From Chrysoperla carnea (taxonomy: Eukaryota > Arthropoda > Insecta > Neuroptera > Chrysopidae), in assembly GCF_905475395.1 (NCBI RefSeq), contig NC_058337.1, positions 129,725,960 through 129,789,959 of the forward strand: a stretch of DNA of 64,000 nt, written 5' to 3'. Shown here in pieces: positions 1-10,993 of this stretch; position 1 is the stretch's first letter, and every line of letters starts with the position of its first letter. The notes below the pieces were generated by a model. The model made no database searches. It was not told the DNA's origin and worked only from the letters and a program-made list of their open reading frames with translations. The position numbers were made by a program, and so were the translations under genes.

Positions 1-290
1 AATCAGATATTTATACCGGGTATCCCACAATTTATGTACGCAATTAGGAGGCATTAGACACAAAGGTTTCAGGTTCGAATCCATGCAGCGGCAGTGTGAA
101 CAATTATAATTAATGGGGTCTGTGGAACTGATCACATTGTCGTCGCTTGGATAAGAACGAAGTAATCGATTCCACCCACATCATAAATGTACCTGTAAAA
201 ATTAATGTAATTTAATAAATAAACATTAACAAAATAATGAAGTGGGTGGCCTCTGTGATAAGGCGTATGTCAGAAAAACGGAGGTTAAAC
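1..290 (+). mobile_element. tRNA-derived SINE (family A), degenerate copy 1
   Basis: Matches the better copy at 1230-1527 over the body: the segments reading GGCAGTGTGAACAATTATAA, the CATTGTCGTCGCTTGGATAAG stretch, the CCACCCACATCA stretch and the terminal GCGGAGGTTAAACC-like end all recur in the same order. The pol III B box GGTTCGAATCC is intact at 72-82. The A-box half is degraded and may be cut by the window edge. The tail is a short TA-rich run near 297-310. No target duplication was found. Confidence 0.75.
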
Positions 291-300
291 CATTGTTATA

Positions 301-723
301 TATATAACAATTAAAAAAATTAAAGAAATTCCCGACATAAAATCAGGTCTGATCGAATTGTTTGTGGATCGATCGAATTGTGAATCACTCACAAAAAATT
401 ATTTTTTATAGAGTCATGCATTTTTTGCAAAATCTATTTTATTTGGTACTTTTTAGTGAGTTTAGTGTACTTTCGTATGTAATGAACACTCACTTATACG
501 TATACTCAAGTCACTTCACTTATACGTATTAGATCATTTCTTTAATACCTCTGAACCGATTTTGATTAAACAATAGGGATGTTGACTCAATTTTTTTTTA
601 TTCCTTCAGGTGAATAATTCTAACTGGATGAGCAGAAAAGTGAAAATGGTTTATGAAAATCTTTAATAGTATGCAACATATGAACGTTTAAAATTTCTAA
701 TTAAACAAGGAGGAAGATATAGT
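301..723. other. AT-rich intergenic DNA, nothing recognised
   Basis: No coding, RNA or repeat signal could be supported here. Short ACTCACTTATACGTAT-like direct repeats occur near 488-530. Confidence 0.5.
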
Positions 724-925
724 TTAGTGACGTCATTGCACGGTATCACCATAGAGATTACATATAAAACTTCGTGTTGATAAAAGAAGATGGGAAACAA
801 TCTTTGAATGCTTATAACTTCTTCGTTTTTTAATCAATCTTAATTTTACTTTCAAATTTGTTTATGAAATGAAGCCTAGTTTTACATTTTTATGAGTAAT
901 ATGCAAATTTGACATCAGGCAATTA
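724..925 (+). repeat. dispersed repeat, copy 1 of 3
   Basis: Contains GATGGGAAACAATCTTTGAA and following sequence that recurs at 61421-61545 on the same strand and, inverted, at about 5285-5470. Upstream sequence around CATAGAGATTACATATAAAA is shared with the 5.3 kb copy, so the unit is at least 200 bp. No terminal repeats or coding sequence were seen, so its class is unknown. Confidence 0.6.
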
Positions 926-1218
926 CCATATTATATAACCACCTCGAGAGTATAACCTTCCAAGCCAGGAAATTTAGTCGAACAACAAACCTCCTTCTAT
1001 TTTGAATTTGGTTAAAAATTATACTCTCAGTATTATTATAATCTATAGAATCAATTTGTGGCAATATTTATCTATTATCAAATAGGATTTGAAAACGAAT
1101 CCGTTATTGAAATAAATGATTGATAAAATCTAAATTAAAATTACAGAATGTTTTAAGAAGGAAACATTTGGGGCTATTTTACTTCGTACACTAATAATTT
1201 TAGCTAACGTAACACCGC

Positions 1219-1538
1219 ATACTGTAAATTAAGAGCCTAAGTGGCCAAGCGGTCTAAGGCGCTAGTCAATGATCGATTGTCTACTTCGAATTAGGTTGCG
1301 GGTTCGAAACCAGGTGGCGGCAGTGTGAACAATTATAAATAATGGGGGCGGTACCATTGATCACATTGTCGTCGCTTGGATAAGAACGAAGTAACCGTCT
1401 CCACCCACATCAAAATGAAGGTTAAATAAATAAAGGTTAACAAATAATGATGTGGGTGGCCTCTGTTATAGGCTTATATGTCAAAGAAGCGGAGGTTAAA
1501 CCCCATTATTATTATTATTATTATTATATACTGTAAAT
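1219..1538 (+). mobile_element. tRNA-derived SINE (family A) with 11-bp target duplication
   Basis: The element spans about 1230-1527. Its head is tRNA-like: an A box TGGCCAAGCGG at 1242-1252 in a Leu/Ser-type context, and a B box GGTTCGAAACC at 1301-1311. The body has no tRNA homology and the tail is (ATT)n at about 1504-1527. The flanking sequence ATACTGTAAAT occurs on both sides (1219-1229 and 1528-1538), a perfect target-site duplication showing insertion by reverse transcription. The copy looks young because both boxes and the duplication are intact. SINEs of this kind are moved by a partner LINE, which I cannot name here. Confidence 0.9.
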
Positions 1539-1881
1539 GCTTCAATTATGTTTAACAACATCTTTATCGAATGGAAAGCGGTCCCAGCTGTTTTTCCCGA
1601 AGAAATTTGTAAAAGAGTGTATGTTGATTCTCTCTATTAAAAAACAGTAATACCCATAATGAAGCGAAAATTCTATGATACTTTTAACCTTTTGAAGGAT
1701 TGGTAAAGTTCGGCAATTATGAGAATTGAAGAATTGAGGCTTAAACTGTGGCTCGGTTGTCATTTTACTGAAATCAAATTTTTTTTGCTTTCGTGTATTT
1801 TAATATAGGTACGTAAAAAATATCAGCATGATAAATCGGAGTTACCTGCCACCATCTACAAGTTATCGTATTCCATTAGTA
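1539..1881. other. intergenic DNA, nothing recognised
   Basis: AT-rich sequence between the SINE and the 2.5 kb inverted-repeat element. A 73-codon open frame on the - strand has no supporting feature. Confidence 0.5.
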
Positions 1882-2114
1882 CCTAAACCGTAAATATAGT
1901 TTCGATAAAACAATTTTATTTAAAAAATTTAATCTAGTAAAAAACCACACTTATCTTAAATGATAAAACCACACTTAAATGAAAAAACCACACTTATCAT
2001 CGTTTATTTAACATCCGGTATAAAATATTGTACATAGTGTATAATATTCCTCATACAGAGTGTTTGCAACTGCACAAAAGTGCTAAACAATTGAAATTTA
2101 CAAAATTTAAAAAA

Positions 2115-2275
2115 CCCCCGACAAATGCGATTTATTCCTTGTAAACCGATTTTTGGAAACTTAGCTATAAAATGTTCTCAATCAAGTCGGTTCGACCGTT
2201 TATGGGCTACGATGCCACTGAAAAACACACAGACGCACAGATAATAACTTAAAAGTTATCACACTCCTTCTTAAA
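2115..2275 (+). repeat. CCCCCGAC-family dispersed repeat, copy 1
   Basis: Begins with CCCCCGAC and carries the family core: a run near TCGGTTCGACCGTTTATGGG, then a GCTACGATGCCAC segment and ACACACAGACGCACAG. The 3' inverted end is degraded. It lies inside the 2.5 kb inverted-repeat element. Confidence 0.65.
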
Positions 2276-2517
2276 TCAATATTAAAGTGATGATTAAGAA
2301 CATCAGATGAGATGAAAAGGATACTTAGAAAGCTATTCTTTTTTGGAACAAATTGAAAATATTTTAATTGAAATTGAAATATTTGAGTTGAGTTTGTTCT
2401 TTTGAACTATTGTTTTGAATTACCTAATTATTTTACCATTTCAGTTTTCGAAATCAATTGAACCAGGTTTATTTACCATTCATTTCCATAATAATTATTT
2501 ATATATCATGCGTTTTT

Positions 2518-2697
2518 TAAACTGAATCGATTTTGAAGATCATCCCCAATTTTTTAGTTTTTTCGGGTACGGAAGCCTAAGCTCGCACTTGAAAAATCGG
2601 TTCATCCGTTTAGGCGCTACGATGCTACAGATAAACACACAGACACACACACATAGCGGTCAAACTTAAAACACCCCTTTTTTTTAGTTCAGGGGTT
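2518..2697 (-). repeat. CCCCCGAC-family dispersed repeat, copy 2
   Basis: Shares the core GTTTAGGCGCTACGATGCTAC and ACACACAGACACACACAC with the copy at 2115. It ends near a short AGGGGTT. Strand is assigned only from partial similarity and is uncertain. Confidence 0.55.
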
Positions 2698-3891
2698 AAA
2701 AAAACTTCAATATAAGATTTACATGTTAAAAACGAAAACATTTACAGCTCAAATTTGAAAATTTAACACCGTAAGTGATATCAAAAAATTTATCTGCTTA
2801 TGCAGTAATGAAAATGCATATACACGATTTAAAGATAATCCTAAGGAAACGTGATTTTTCGTCGATAGATTTATATAAACACCCTGTATAAAATTATATT
2901 TATCGTATAATATTATATATACAATACACACATCTCCATTCAGGTGGTAATTTAATGGTTTTTGGTTTTGAAATATGACAATGGTTTTAATCAATTTAAT
3001 GCTACAGTTATAACACACAACCGTATATTTCATCACTTCTCTATATCAGCATCAAATCAAAATGATATAATCAAATTTTTGAATAATATATGAATCGAAA
3101 CGAATCAATGAATAAATATCATTCATTCATTGATTTAGTTTGTGTATAGAATTAAAATTTATAGATTATTTTATTTTATAATAATATTATATATAATGAA
3201 TGTTTTTTATATGGTGGTAAATTAATTTTAGGGTGGGAATTAGGTCTTTTGTCTAGTTGTTAATAGAGGGTGATAAGTCTTTTGTTTATAATTATTCAAT
3301 AACATTTTGGTTACAATTTTTTTTTTAATTGGAAATTAAAATGAAAATGTAATAATCCAAAAGTGTGAACAATGTATATGAAAAACATACAGACCAGGCA
3401 TTAACAGCTGTCAATAATAGACTAATAAATCGGACAATTTTGTAACAAGAAATTTTTGATGTGAAACTTCTTTACTGGCACCACTGAAAAAATAATTCAG
3501 AGAGTTTAGTTCTATTACTCATTAACAGATGGCGCTCGTGTACTACAATTGAAGAATAATTCTCTTTACTATCCACAGGTGGGGTTTGTGTTCTCAATAA
3601 AGAAAATATTAAATTTGAAAAAGAATAATTTACAGAATTAATAAATATACAACATTAATTACAATTTATTGCCATTCAACATAATCAATTATAAATATTT
3701 ATAATTAGTATAAATTTTGTTTCAATATAAAGCGAGTGAAGTTTCGCTTCCTTTGCTTCTTCCCTGGGTTCCCCAATTCAGTCCGTTTTTGTTCCTAGAA
3801 AGACAGAATAATGCAAAGGATTAAAGTATTTTGATTCTACAACGGGGTCATAATAATATCTATATGATGAATATTAGCAAAGAGAGGAGTA
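2698..3891. other. interior of the inverted-repeat element, no gene seen
   Basis: AT-rich DNA inside the 1882-4378 element. The 95-codon open frame at 2749-3036 has no recognisable domain and I do not support it as a gene. Confidence 0.45.
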
Positions 3892-4092
3892 CAGTAGAGT
3901 CTGGATAATCTAAGCCCAAAAAAACCAGAGGGTTTTGGATTCCTGGAATTATAATATTATACAGAAAAATGTATATATGTATGCATATATTTAGTTTTTA
4001 AGTTCCTATCATATGCGTAGTAAACGGTTTGGCAACGACGGACAAAGACAGTTTTTGGATTATCGAGTGTTCAGATTACTGAGACTCTACTG
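3892..4092. mobile_element. Tigger/pogo-type MITE, 201 bp, TA target
   Basis: Starts CAGTAGAGTCT and ends with the inverted AGACTCTACTG. It is flanked by TA on both sides (3890-3891 and 4093-4094). CAGTA ends with TA duplication are typical of pogo/Tigger members of the Tc1/mariner superfamily. The inverted similarity extends inward over GGATAATC versus a GATTATCGAG segment. No coding sequence remains. Confidence 0.8.
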
Positions 4093-4378
4093 TACTATCA
4101 ATTATTATTTTACAAAGAAATTTTAAGGAATAAATCTGAATTCTGGAATAAAACTTATTTTATTTATTTACTGATCTATAAAAACTATTATGTAATATAA
4201 TTTAGGAAATCATAACGCTGTGGTTTTTTCTTTTAAGATAAGTTTGGTTTTTTCATTTAAGATAAATGTGGTTTTTTGATTTAAGAAAAATGTGGTTTTT
4301 TTTATATTAGATTTGATAATTACTACATTAAATTTTTTTTAAATAAAGTATTTTTATCAAAACTATTTGTGGTTTAGG

Positions 4379-5284
4379 TTAGAAAGATGATAACTTACCA
4401 CGTAATGGGTGGTAATTTTCATATGGTGGTAAAATCATATTCTTATAAATTTGAAATATTTTTATCTTTAAATATTTTTGAAGTTATTTCTTTTTAAGTG
4501 AGCGGTTTATCTGAAATAATAGCGTTAAATTTCAAAAACAGGAATTGATTCAAAATTTTCCCTCCATATGAATGCTGTAAACATTTTTTGGTAGCCGTAG
4601 CCAACCTTATCCAACTATGCTCTATTCACTATTAAAATAGAAGCTAAAATCAGAATAGAATCTTCGAAAATGTTTATGATACACTTTTTCATGGAATCAC
4701 TCAAATGATATAAAAGGAGTCCTCTGAATTTTAAATTGCCATACTTTTTGTCAATTTATCAACACGAAAATTTTCGAATTTTAATTTTTATAAGCATTTA
4801 TTCTATAGACTGGCCTAGCAAATATATTTCACATGAAATAACCTAAACAGAGTTCAATTTTAAGTACTCTTTGTTTTCTACACCATTCATGAGAAAAGCC
4901 ATTTAAAATCCATTGACAATTTCGAAATCCATTGAAGCTCGAAAAGTATTTAAAAAAAATTTTTTTAGTCGATCCAATGGTTAATATTTTCAACACGTAT
5001 TTTTGTGAACATATTACGAATGTACCATATTACAGACTAACGTATAATATATGTTAACATACCTTGACGTTTAGCAGCGCGTATGTATGTAGAATTCTAG
5101 ACGATATAGGTATATATAAATGAAAAATGGTCAACCCAATATGTTTATTGGCATACCTTTATTCTCCTATTTTTATGGCTTACACATTATTGAAAATACG
5201 AGGTGGTATTTTAGGTATACATTATAATAATACGTTATGAGTATGTTTACACGCTAGCGATGTAATAAATAGGGGAAAATCATG
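4379..5284. other. AT-rich intergenic DNA, nothing recognised
   Basis: No gene, RNA or transposon termini could be supported. Confidence 0.45.
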
Positions 5285-5470
5285 ATGTCGCATTGGCCAT
5301 ATTACCCAAAAAAATGTAAAACTAGAATTGATACCATTACAAAATTTGAAAGTGAAATTAAAATTGATTAAAAAACAAAAAAGTTATAAGCAATCAAAGA
5401 TTGTATTCAAAAATTGCGCAAAGTTTTATATGTAATTTCTATGGCGATCGCACGTATGACTTCACTAGTG
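5285..5470 (-). repeat. dispersed repeat, copy 2 of 3, inverted
   Basis: Reverse complement of the repeat at 724-925: the AAGATTGTATTC, TTGAAAGTGAAATTAAAATT and TTTTATATGTAATTTCTATG segments match in inverted order. Confidence 0.6.
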
Positions 5471-5511
5471 GGTATCTTCCACTTTGTTTAATAACATATC
5501 TTACATATTAG

Positions 5512-5902
5512 TAGTGTCCGACCGAAGGTCGATTTTTGGCCGAAGCCGAAGCCGATTAATCGGCTATCGCCACAACCTTCGGCCGAAGCCGAAGCCGAGC
5601 CGAAGCCGAAGGTTTAAAAACATGACTCTAAAACTTTAATATTAAAGTTGATCTCTAGAAGTTGATTTAGAGGTTATGATCTTGAAAAGTTGATCTAGAA
5701 GTCAATCTAAAGATGATTAAAAAAATTACCTTGAAATTTATTTCAAAATAATAACATTTAGAACAATTCGTCCAATTCCGACGTTTGCTAAGAACCTTCG
5801 GCCAAAGCTTCGGCTTCGGCCTGAATTCAGGCCGAAAAGTCAAATGTTTGACCGAAGGTGGGTTTTTTGGCCGAAGGTGGCCGAAGCTTCGGTCGGACAC
5901 TA
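5512..5902. mobile_element. hAT-type MITE, 391 bp, with 8-bp target duplication
   Basis: The ends TAGTGTCCGACCGAAG and CTTCGGTCGGACACTA are a perfect 16-bp terminal inverted repeat. The flanks CATATTAG at 5504-5511 and 5903-5910 are a perfect 8-bp target duplication, as expected for the hAT superfamily. The interior is built from many GGCCGAAG/CTTCGGCC units that can fold on themselves. There is no transposase, so it is non-autonomous. The intact duplication suggests fairly recent insertion. Confidence 0.93.
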
Positions 5903-6176
5903 CATATTAGTAAAGATTTTTAAAAACCAACTTCATTTATCTACACGTCCAGTGAGAATTCAACTGAAGTGATCCATCTTTTGATTCATAATATCTAGTA
6001 AAGAAAATGGTTTTCATGGTTTTGGCCAGGAAAGAGGGGATAAAAGAAACTTTTGGTTTTGAGTAGGCAAGTCTTTTCCACTGGGCACACTGGGTACTTT
6101 CCCAGGATCCCGCTATTGACGGAGGCTCGTGCCTGCTCTCAAAAAATCATTCTTTATTAGTATTCTGTTTCTTTCA

Positions 6177-6410
6177 TTTTTATACCCCGTATATATTTCA
6201 AGATATACTAATTTTAGTCCCAAGTTTATAATGCTTAGAAATATTGATGATACGAACAAAATTTTGGGATAGGCGTTCATAAAATCATCTAATTAGTTCA
6301 TTTTGGTTTGTTTTTTTTTTGTCACCAAGATAACTCTAAAACTAAAAGAGATACCAAATTTTTATAACGTGCTCAAGACGTAAAAAGTGAGATATTTAGA
6401 GATAGAGTCT
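6177..6410 (+). repeat. TATACC-GTTTGTAACGC dispersed repeat, copy A
   Basis: Begins TTTTTATACCCCGTATATAT and carries TTTTAGTCCCAAGTTTATAA, GCGTTCATAAAATCATCTAA and AAGATAACTC blocks that recur in order at 6621-7165 and near 39895-40200. The class is unknown and no termini are defined. Confidence 0.65.
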
Positions 6411-6620
6411 TTCTGCTTTCTTTATGATAGTAATGACGCGACCAAAGTCATAGAAAATTGTTGTGCATTCTCGATCTAGCTGTCGAATGGAGTTTTACAA
6501 AAAAGGGGCCCCGTTATATGTCCAAGGCTTCCAGAAGGTTAAAAAAGCGAGCAAATCAGAAATTTTTTGAAAGGATTCTGATAATTATTGGGATGGCGGT
6601 CAGATTAAAATCCTCATCTA

Positions 6621-7165
6621 TTTTTATACCATGTATATATGAAATATACATAGTATATTAAGTTTAGTCCAAAGTTTGTAACGCTTAAAAATATTGGTGC
6701 TAGGAAAAAAATTTTGTCATAGGTGTTCATAAAATCACCTAATTAGTCCATTTCCGGTTGTCCGTCCGTCTGTGGACACGATAACTCAAAAACAAAAATA
6801 AATATCGAGTTGAAATTTTTACAGCGTACTCAGGGCGTAAAAAGTGAGGTCAAGTTCGTAAATGAGCATCATAGCAATTGGGTCAATTGGGTCTTGGGTC
6901 CTTAGGACCTATCTTGTAAACCGTTAGAGATAGAACAAAATTTTAAATGTAAAAAATGTTCCTTATCAAAAATTAAACAACTTTTGTTTGAAACATTTTT
7001 TCGTAAACATCACTGTTTACCCGTGAGGGCGCCAATTACGCGGAAATTTTATAATATGTACTATACTTGAATATCAGTTATGTATGTGTCACATGTATGT
7101 ATGTGTTTTGTGATAAAGAAACCAACACTGACTATGCATGGTATTTCAACAATTAACTCAGTCAA
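6621..7165 (+). repeat. TATACC-GTTTGTAACGC dispersed repeat, copy B (longer)
   Basis: Begins TTTTTATACCATGTATATAT and repeats the copy A blocks, including GGTTGTCCGTCCGTCTG at about 6756. It then continues through TTCGTAAATGAGCA, CAATTGGGTCTTGG and CTTGTAAACCGTTAGAGATA, which recur around 39275-39690, and through TGGTATTTCAACAATTAACTC, which recurs at about 39853. The family therefore exceeds 500 bp. Confidence 0.7.
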
Positions 7166-8762
7166 TTGTTTCTTTTCACTTGTTTGAAATAAATATCAGT
7201 CTGTATTGCTTGTAGCTACCAAATTATTTAGTTTTAAACGCTAGCATGTGACTATACATAGCGATACTAATATTATAAATACTACATTGGATGAAAATGC
7301 TATCCACGATAATGGTATAATATTATATATACGCTACAAAAATTATATACCTTTATATCCGCACTATATACTATTACGTAGGTACATACATATTCAATAT
7401 ACATAAAATGATACGCTTAGTAAAGCTTGAGGTATGCGTTGATTATTATTATTTAAAGTCAAGTCATTTACAGGAAGATTGTTATTCGTTTAAAAATTTC
7501 AACATAAATTATTTTAATACCTTTACTATCGACCTAAATGTTATCCATGACAATATTTATGGAAAATAGATTATAGGAATTTTCCTATTAATTTTATCGA
7601 AACCCGCATTGAAAATTTGTAGGTAGAACTAATAAATTATTTATTGAAGAGGAATTTTGCGTCATTCAAGAAGCAGTAAAACAATTTTCTTAAAAATACC
7701 TAAATATTTTATACCATTTTATTTTAAAATAAAAATCATGGGAAGAAAACTAAAATATTTATTTCGGAACATTAAAACCTTGAGTTGAAAGAAAAGAAAA
7801 TCGATCCATTTGAATGTTAAAATCTATCGTCCATTTACACAAAGATTTAGGGATAAATAAAAATTTTGTAAAATGTAAAAGTACACAAACCTACTAAATA
7901 TGTCAATTTGTCAAAAATACAATTTTCTTGATTCACTTAGCCAAAGAAAGTACGGTTTGTCAGTATTTCCTAGATTAACGATATTTTTTATCTATAAATT
8001 GTGAAGTTAGGCAGGCTCAGATATGTCAACAACGAAGCATTGTAAAAAGTAGTCCCAACATACCACAAGAGAGAATTTGAAAAATTTTATTAAATCGATT
8101 TTTATAATTTTACAAATTTTTGCTGAGCTACAAAAATAACAAGTCAGAAAAATCGTTCTTTCTGGAGTCAAATGCGGCCAGAAGAAAACTGATGTTTCCA
8201 AGTTATAGTGAGATTGTAAGAAGAACAATTTTAAATTGTTTAATCAAAATATTAGGCGATAGATCTAGTTTTGATTCAGGGCGACCGAAACCGACCAAAG
8301 GACACCTGGGTGGATTGTGCAAAAAAGAGAGATTAAATCTACCAACTTTTAAGCAAAATTTGCTGAAAATTATCAACTTTTTAAATCATATCTACCACCA
8401 AGACAAATTTTCGATTGGCAATACTGCTACAAGCTCATAAATATTCTCACCGAGCATATAATTCAAAACTTTTTGACGATATTATAGCGGAGCAACATCC
8501 TTAAATACATAATATAATTAAAAGTAAATGCTTTTTATGGGCTTTATAAATACCATTTTATAATCTAAGATGGTTTCAAGAAACGACTCAAATACCTTCT
8601 TTTGTCCTATGTAATAAACACTAAAAGTATGACCTGATTTTGTCGAACATAGTTTCTATCGAATATAAATGTATAAAATTTTAAAGAAATAATCGTTAAA
8701 GATTCTTCAAGCTTCAATAAAAAGATATAATACATGATATGGTCCATCTCAGACGTTTAGTA
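7166..8762. other. intergenic or intronic DNA, nothing recognised
   Basis: If the exon at 9356 belongs to a gene starting to the left, this would be intron. A 106-codon open frame at 8120-8440 (+) has no recognisable domain and weak composition, so it is not called. Confidence 0.4.
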
Positions 8763-9211
8763 CAGTTAAAGATGTTACAAATAAAGTAAAATGAAAGAAA
8801 CCGCTCGTACTTTGCAAAAAACACATGGAATGTATTTCTTAAGTGTCAAATATCATTCGTAGTGCATGAGTTAGTGGTAAAAATATTCCTATTTGTTAAT
8901 AAACAATAAATTGTTAATTCAATGAAACCGTTAAAGTTGTCTTAAAAAATTAATAAATAGGCAACTTGAATAACGTATGCGCTTTACATGTATAATAGTT
9001 TTCTATTATTTGACAAACACTTAACATTTACGCCATACAAGTTGCCTAATTACTAATTTTTTAAGTGAATTTTACAGTGGTCGTTTCATTGAATTAAAAT
9101 TTTATTGTTTATTAACAAATAGAAATGCGTTACTATGATGTGGTTTTAGCAGAATACGAGCGGTTTCTTTCGTTTTTTTTTATTAGCTGAATTTTTTAAC
9201 ATCTTTTACTG
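8763..9211. mobile_element. Tc1/mariner-type MITE, 449 bp near-palindrome
   Basis: The ends CAGTTAAAGATGTTA and its inverted partner (TAACATCTTTTACTG) are flanked by TA at 8761-8762 and 9212-9213. The two halves pair over about 200 bp each, including GAAAGAAACCGCTCGTA, TATTTGTTAATAAACAATAA, TTCAATGAAAC and a TAGGCAACTTG block. It is a non-autonomous foldback-like element. It sits directly upstream of the exon at 9356. Confidence 0.88.
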
Positions 9212-9355
9212 TACCAGTTGTAGAAAAGAAGTACTATAAGATAGATAACACGATGTTAAAAATTCTTAGGTACATGAAAGCGATATAAAAATCATGATGA
9301 TCAGAACACCAAGTGCATAGATAGATATCAATAAATGTGATATTTGTTATTACAG

Positions 9356-9515
9356 GTGGTGTTATTGGTCGTAAAAGACCGTTAATGGTTGGTGGTACAC
9401 GTACTTCGATGACACCAACAAAACGGACAGTAATGTCATTATTAGCAAGAGCTCGTGCTGCACAAGCTAAACAATTACCAGCAACATTCCAACGAGCAGC
9501 AGCTGCCGGCACTGA
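9356..9515 (+). CDS. penultimate exon of an unidentified gene (partial)
   Basis: A 160-bp exon bounded by a TTTGTTATTACAG acceptor and a GA/GTAAGT donor. It reads openly in one frame as a basic, Ala/Arg-rich stretch (GRKRPLMVGGTRTSMTPTKR followed by a short helical ARARAAQAKQ segment and QRAAAAGTE). Its base composition is much less AT-rich than the flanks, which supports coding constraint. The TPTKR sequence fits a proline-directed phosphorylation site (inference). The frame opens with two bases of a split codon, so upstream exons are required and lie outside the window or were not recognised. The following exon at 10994 continues the frame. I do not recognise the protein family. The in-frame ATG at 9337 lies before the acceptor and is probably not a start. 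Confidence 0.7.
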
Positions 9516-9734
9516 GTAAGTTTTATTTTAGACATTTATTTTATTATTTTTTTTTTCTATTTTCCACAATAAATTTTTCATTGTTTTCTTACCTCTATAC
9601 ACAGAAAATCATTTAGAAGATCATACGCATAATTTTATAAATCATTCTAAGGAGCTCCGTAATCTCTTTAAAAAATTTATTCAGTATAACACCAAATTTT
9701 CTGTCAATCGTCAATATTTAGAGGAAAGTGATAT

Positions 9735-10287
9735 ATAATGATCCCTCAGAGTAAAATGATCCCTCGTTTTCTTAAGTAAATCATTAAAGCCATCTGGTAT
9801 ATTTATCGATAGATGGCTTCCACATGATCAAATTAATCTTTCAACAAAGACTTATCGCGATATATAAGCTATTTTGTGTTTCGTATCAAAAATATTAATT
9901 TTACTGTTTATGATCTATGGTAAGATAAATTTCAACGTAAAATTTCTTTTTTTATGTTAGTTTTCGCCGGCTGATTGTTTTGCTATTGGCTTCTGTTGAT
10001 TTTTAATAATATTATAAAACATTTTGATAGGCGTATAATAAATTTTAACGTCTGTTTTTATGACGATATTCAAATATGTCGTTTCGGGTAAAATGATCCC
10101 CTTTATGAACGTTAAAATGATCCCTATTTTATGTGTAAAATTATAATAGCTTATAATTAATATTTCATGTGAACTGTTTGGTAAAATATTGCAACACTTA
10201 AGTAAAGAAGCCAAAAATATTTCGACGTTATACATATCTCGAATAGTTTGGCTTTAAATGACATTTTTTCTTAGGGAGATCATTATA
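9735..10287. mobile_element. possible DNA element with ATGATCCC repeats
   Basis: TATAATGATCCCT at about 9734-9746 is matched inversely, with a 2-base insertion, by AGGGAGATCATTATA near 10275-10288. AAAATGATCCC recurs inside at about 9755, 10090 and 10112. No clear target duplication or coding sequence was found. It would lie within the intron between the two + strand exons. Confidence 0.4.
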
Positions 10288-10993
10288 GGACACCTTCCCC
10301 TAAGTTGCCCGTTCTCAAAGTAGTTTTCATTTAAGGCCATACACTTAAGACTTTTTTTAGTCTTCGAACCACTTTTCATTAGCGTTTTTCCAATCTAGAA
10401 AATTCGGTCCCAATTATTGCCCTATTTTCTCAAGAATCTACTTTTTTTGTAGAATTTACATCAAATAAATATTTTTAGTATAATTGCATATAGAGGTCAT
10501 TTGCATATTTAACACCAATTTTTTCATAATACATTTTTCGTTGTTTTTTTTAAAGTCATTATGTACACCGGTTTTTTTTATTGACGACATTATTCTATGC
10601 CATACTTTAAACGAGGTAGGTTTTTTTTATCTAAACCGATTATAGATATTTTCGATAATAAAACGACGTCTAAGCATTTTTCCATATGGTATATTTTATT
10701 TTTCCCATTTTCTAGTTTTTCTAATCTAATAAAGTATTAAATCCCAAATTATGTTGTGTGAAACACTAGAACACTTGAACTTAATTAATAATTTTATTAA
10801 ACTATGCTTTTTTGTCATCCATTATCCTTTTCCGGCATAACTCGTACTTACTCGAATTACCTATCGTTACATTTGAATCTAACCTTCCTACCGATTTAAT
10901 CGGTAGAAAGGCTATCATGCTTTAAAAACTTTTCAAAACCATTACTGCATGTATTTGCCAGATAATTTTATTAATGAAATTCATTTGTTTCAG

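Larger units (their letters stand above)
1882..4378. mobile_element. 2.5 kb element with long terminal inverted repeats and subterminal repeats
   Basis: The left end CCTAAACC at 1882 is inverted as GGTTTAGG at 4371-4378. The similarity continues inward for roughly 120-150 bp with mismatches, through a GTTTCGATAAAA-like block and a TTTATTTAAAAAAATTTAAT-like block. Just inside each end is a short array of 22-25 bp units centred on AAACCACACTTATCTTAAAT: three units at about 1938-2000, and inverted units at about 4218-4300. TTAG occurs just outside both ends and may be a duplicated target. No transposase frame remains, and other repeats sit inside (2115, 2518 and 3892). It is either a foldback element or the shell of a larger DNA transposon. 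Confidence 0.65.

Noticed and set aside
1230..1310. Functional tRNA gene (Leu/Ser-like)
   Set aside because: The A and B boxes are present but acceptor-stem pairing and anticodon arm are not intact, and the body, tail and target duplication show a SINE.
7300..7440. TA-rich segment considered as a promoter
   Set aside because: TATA-like words are everywhere at this base composition, and there is no initiator or exon in register.
8120..8440. 106-codon open frame on the + strand
   Set aside because: No domain, no splice or promoter context, and overlaps another frame on the - strand. Length alone is weak evidence.
9337..9355. In-frame ATG before the 9356 exon
   Set aside because: The segment is TTTGTTATTACAG, a clear splice acceptor. 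Treating the ATG as a start would ignore it.
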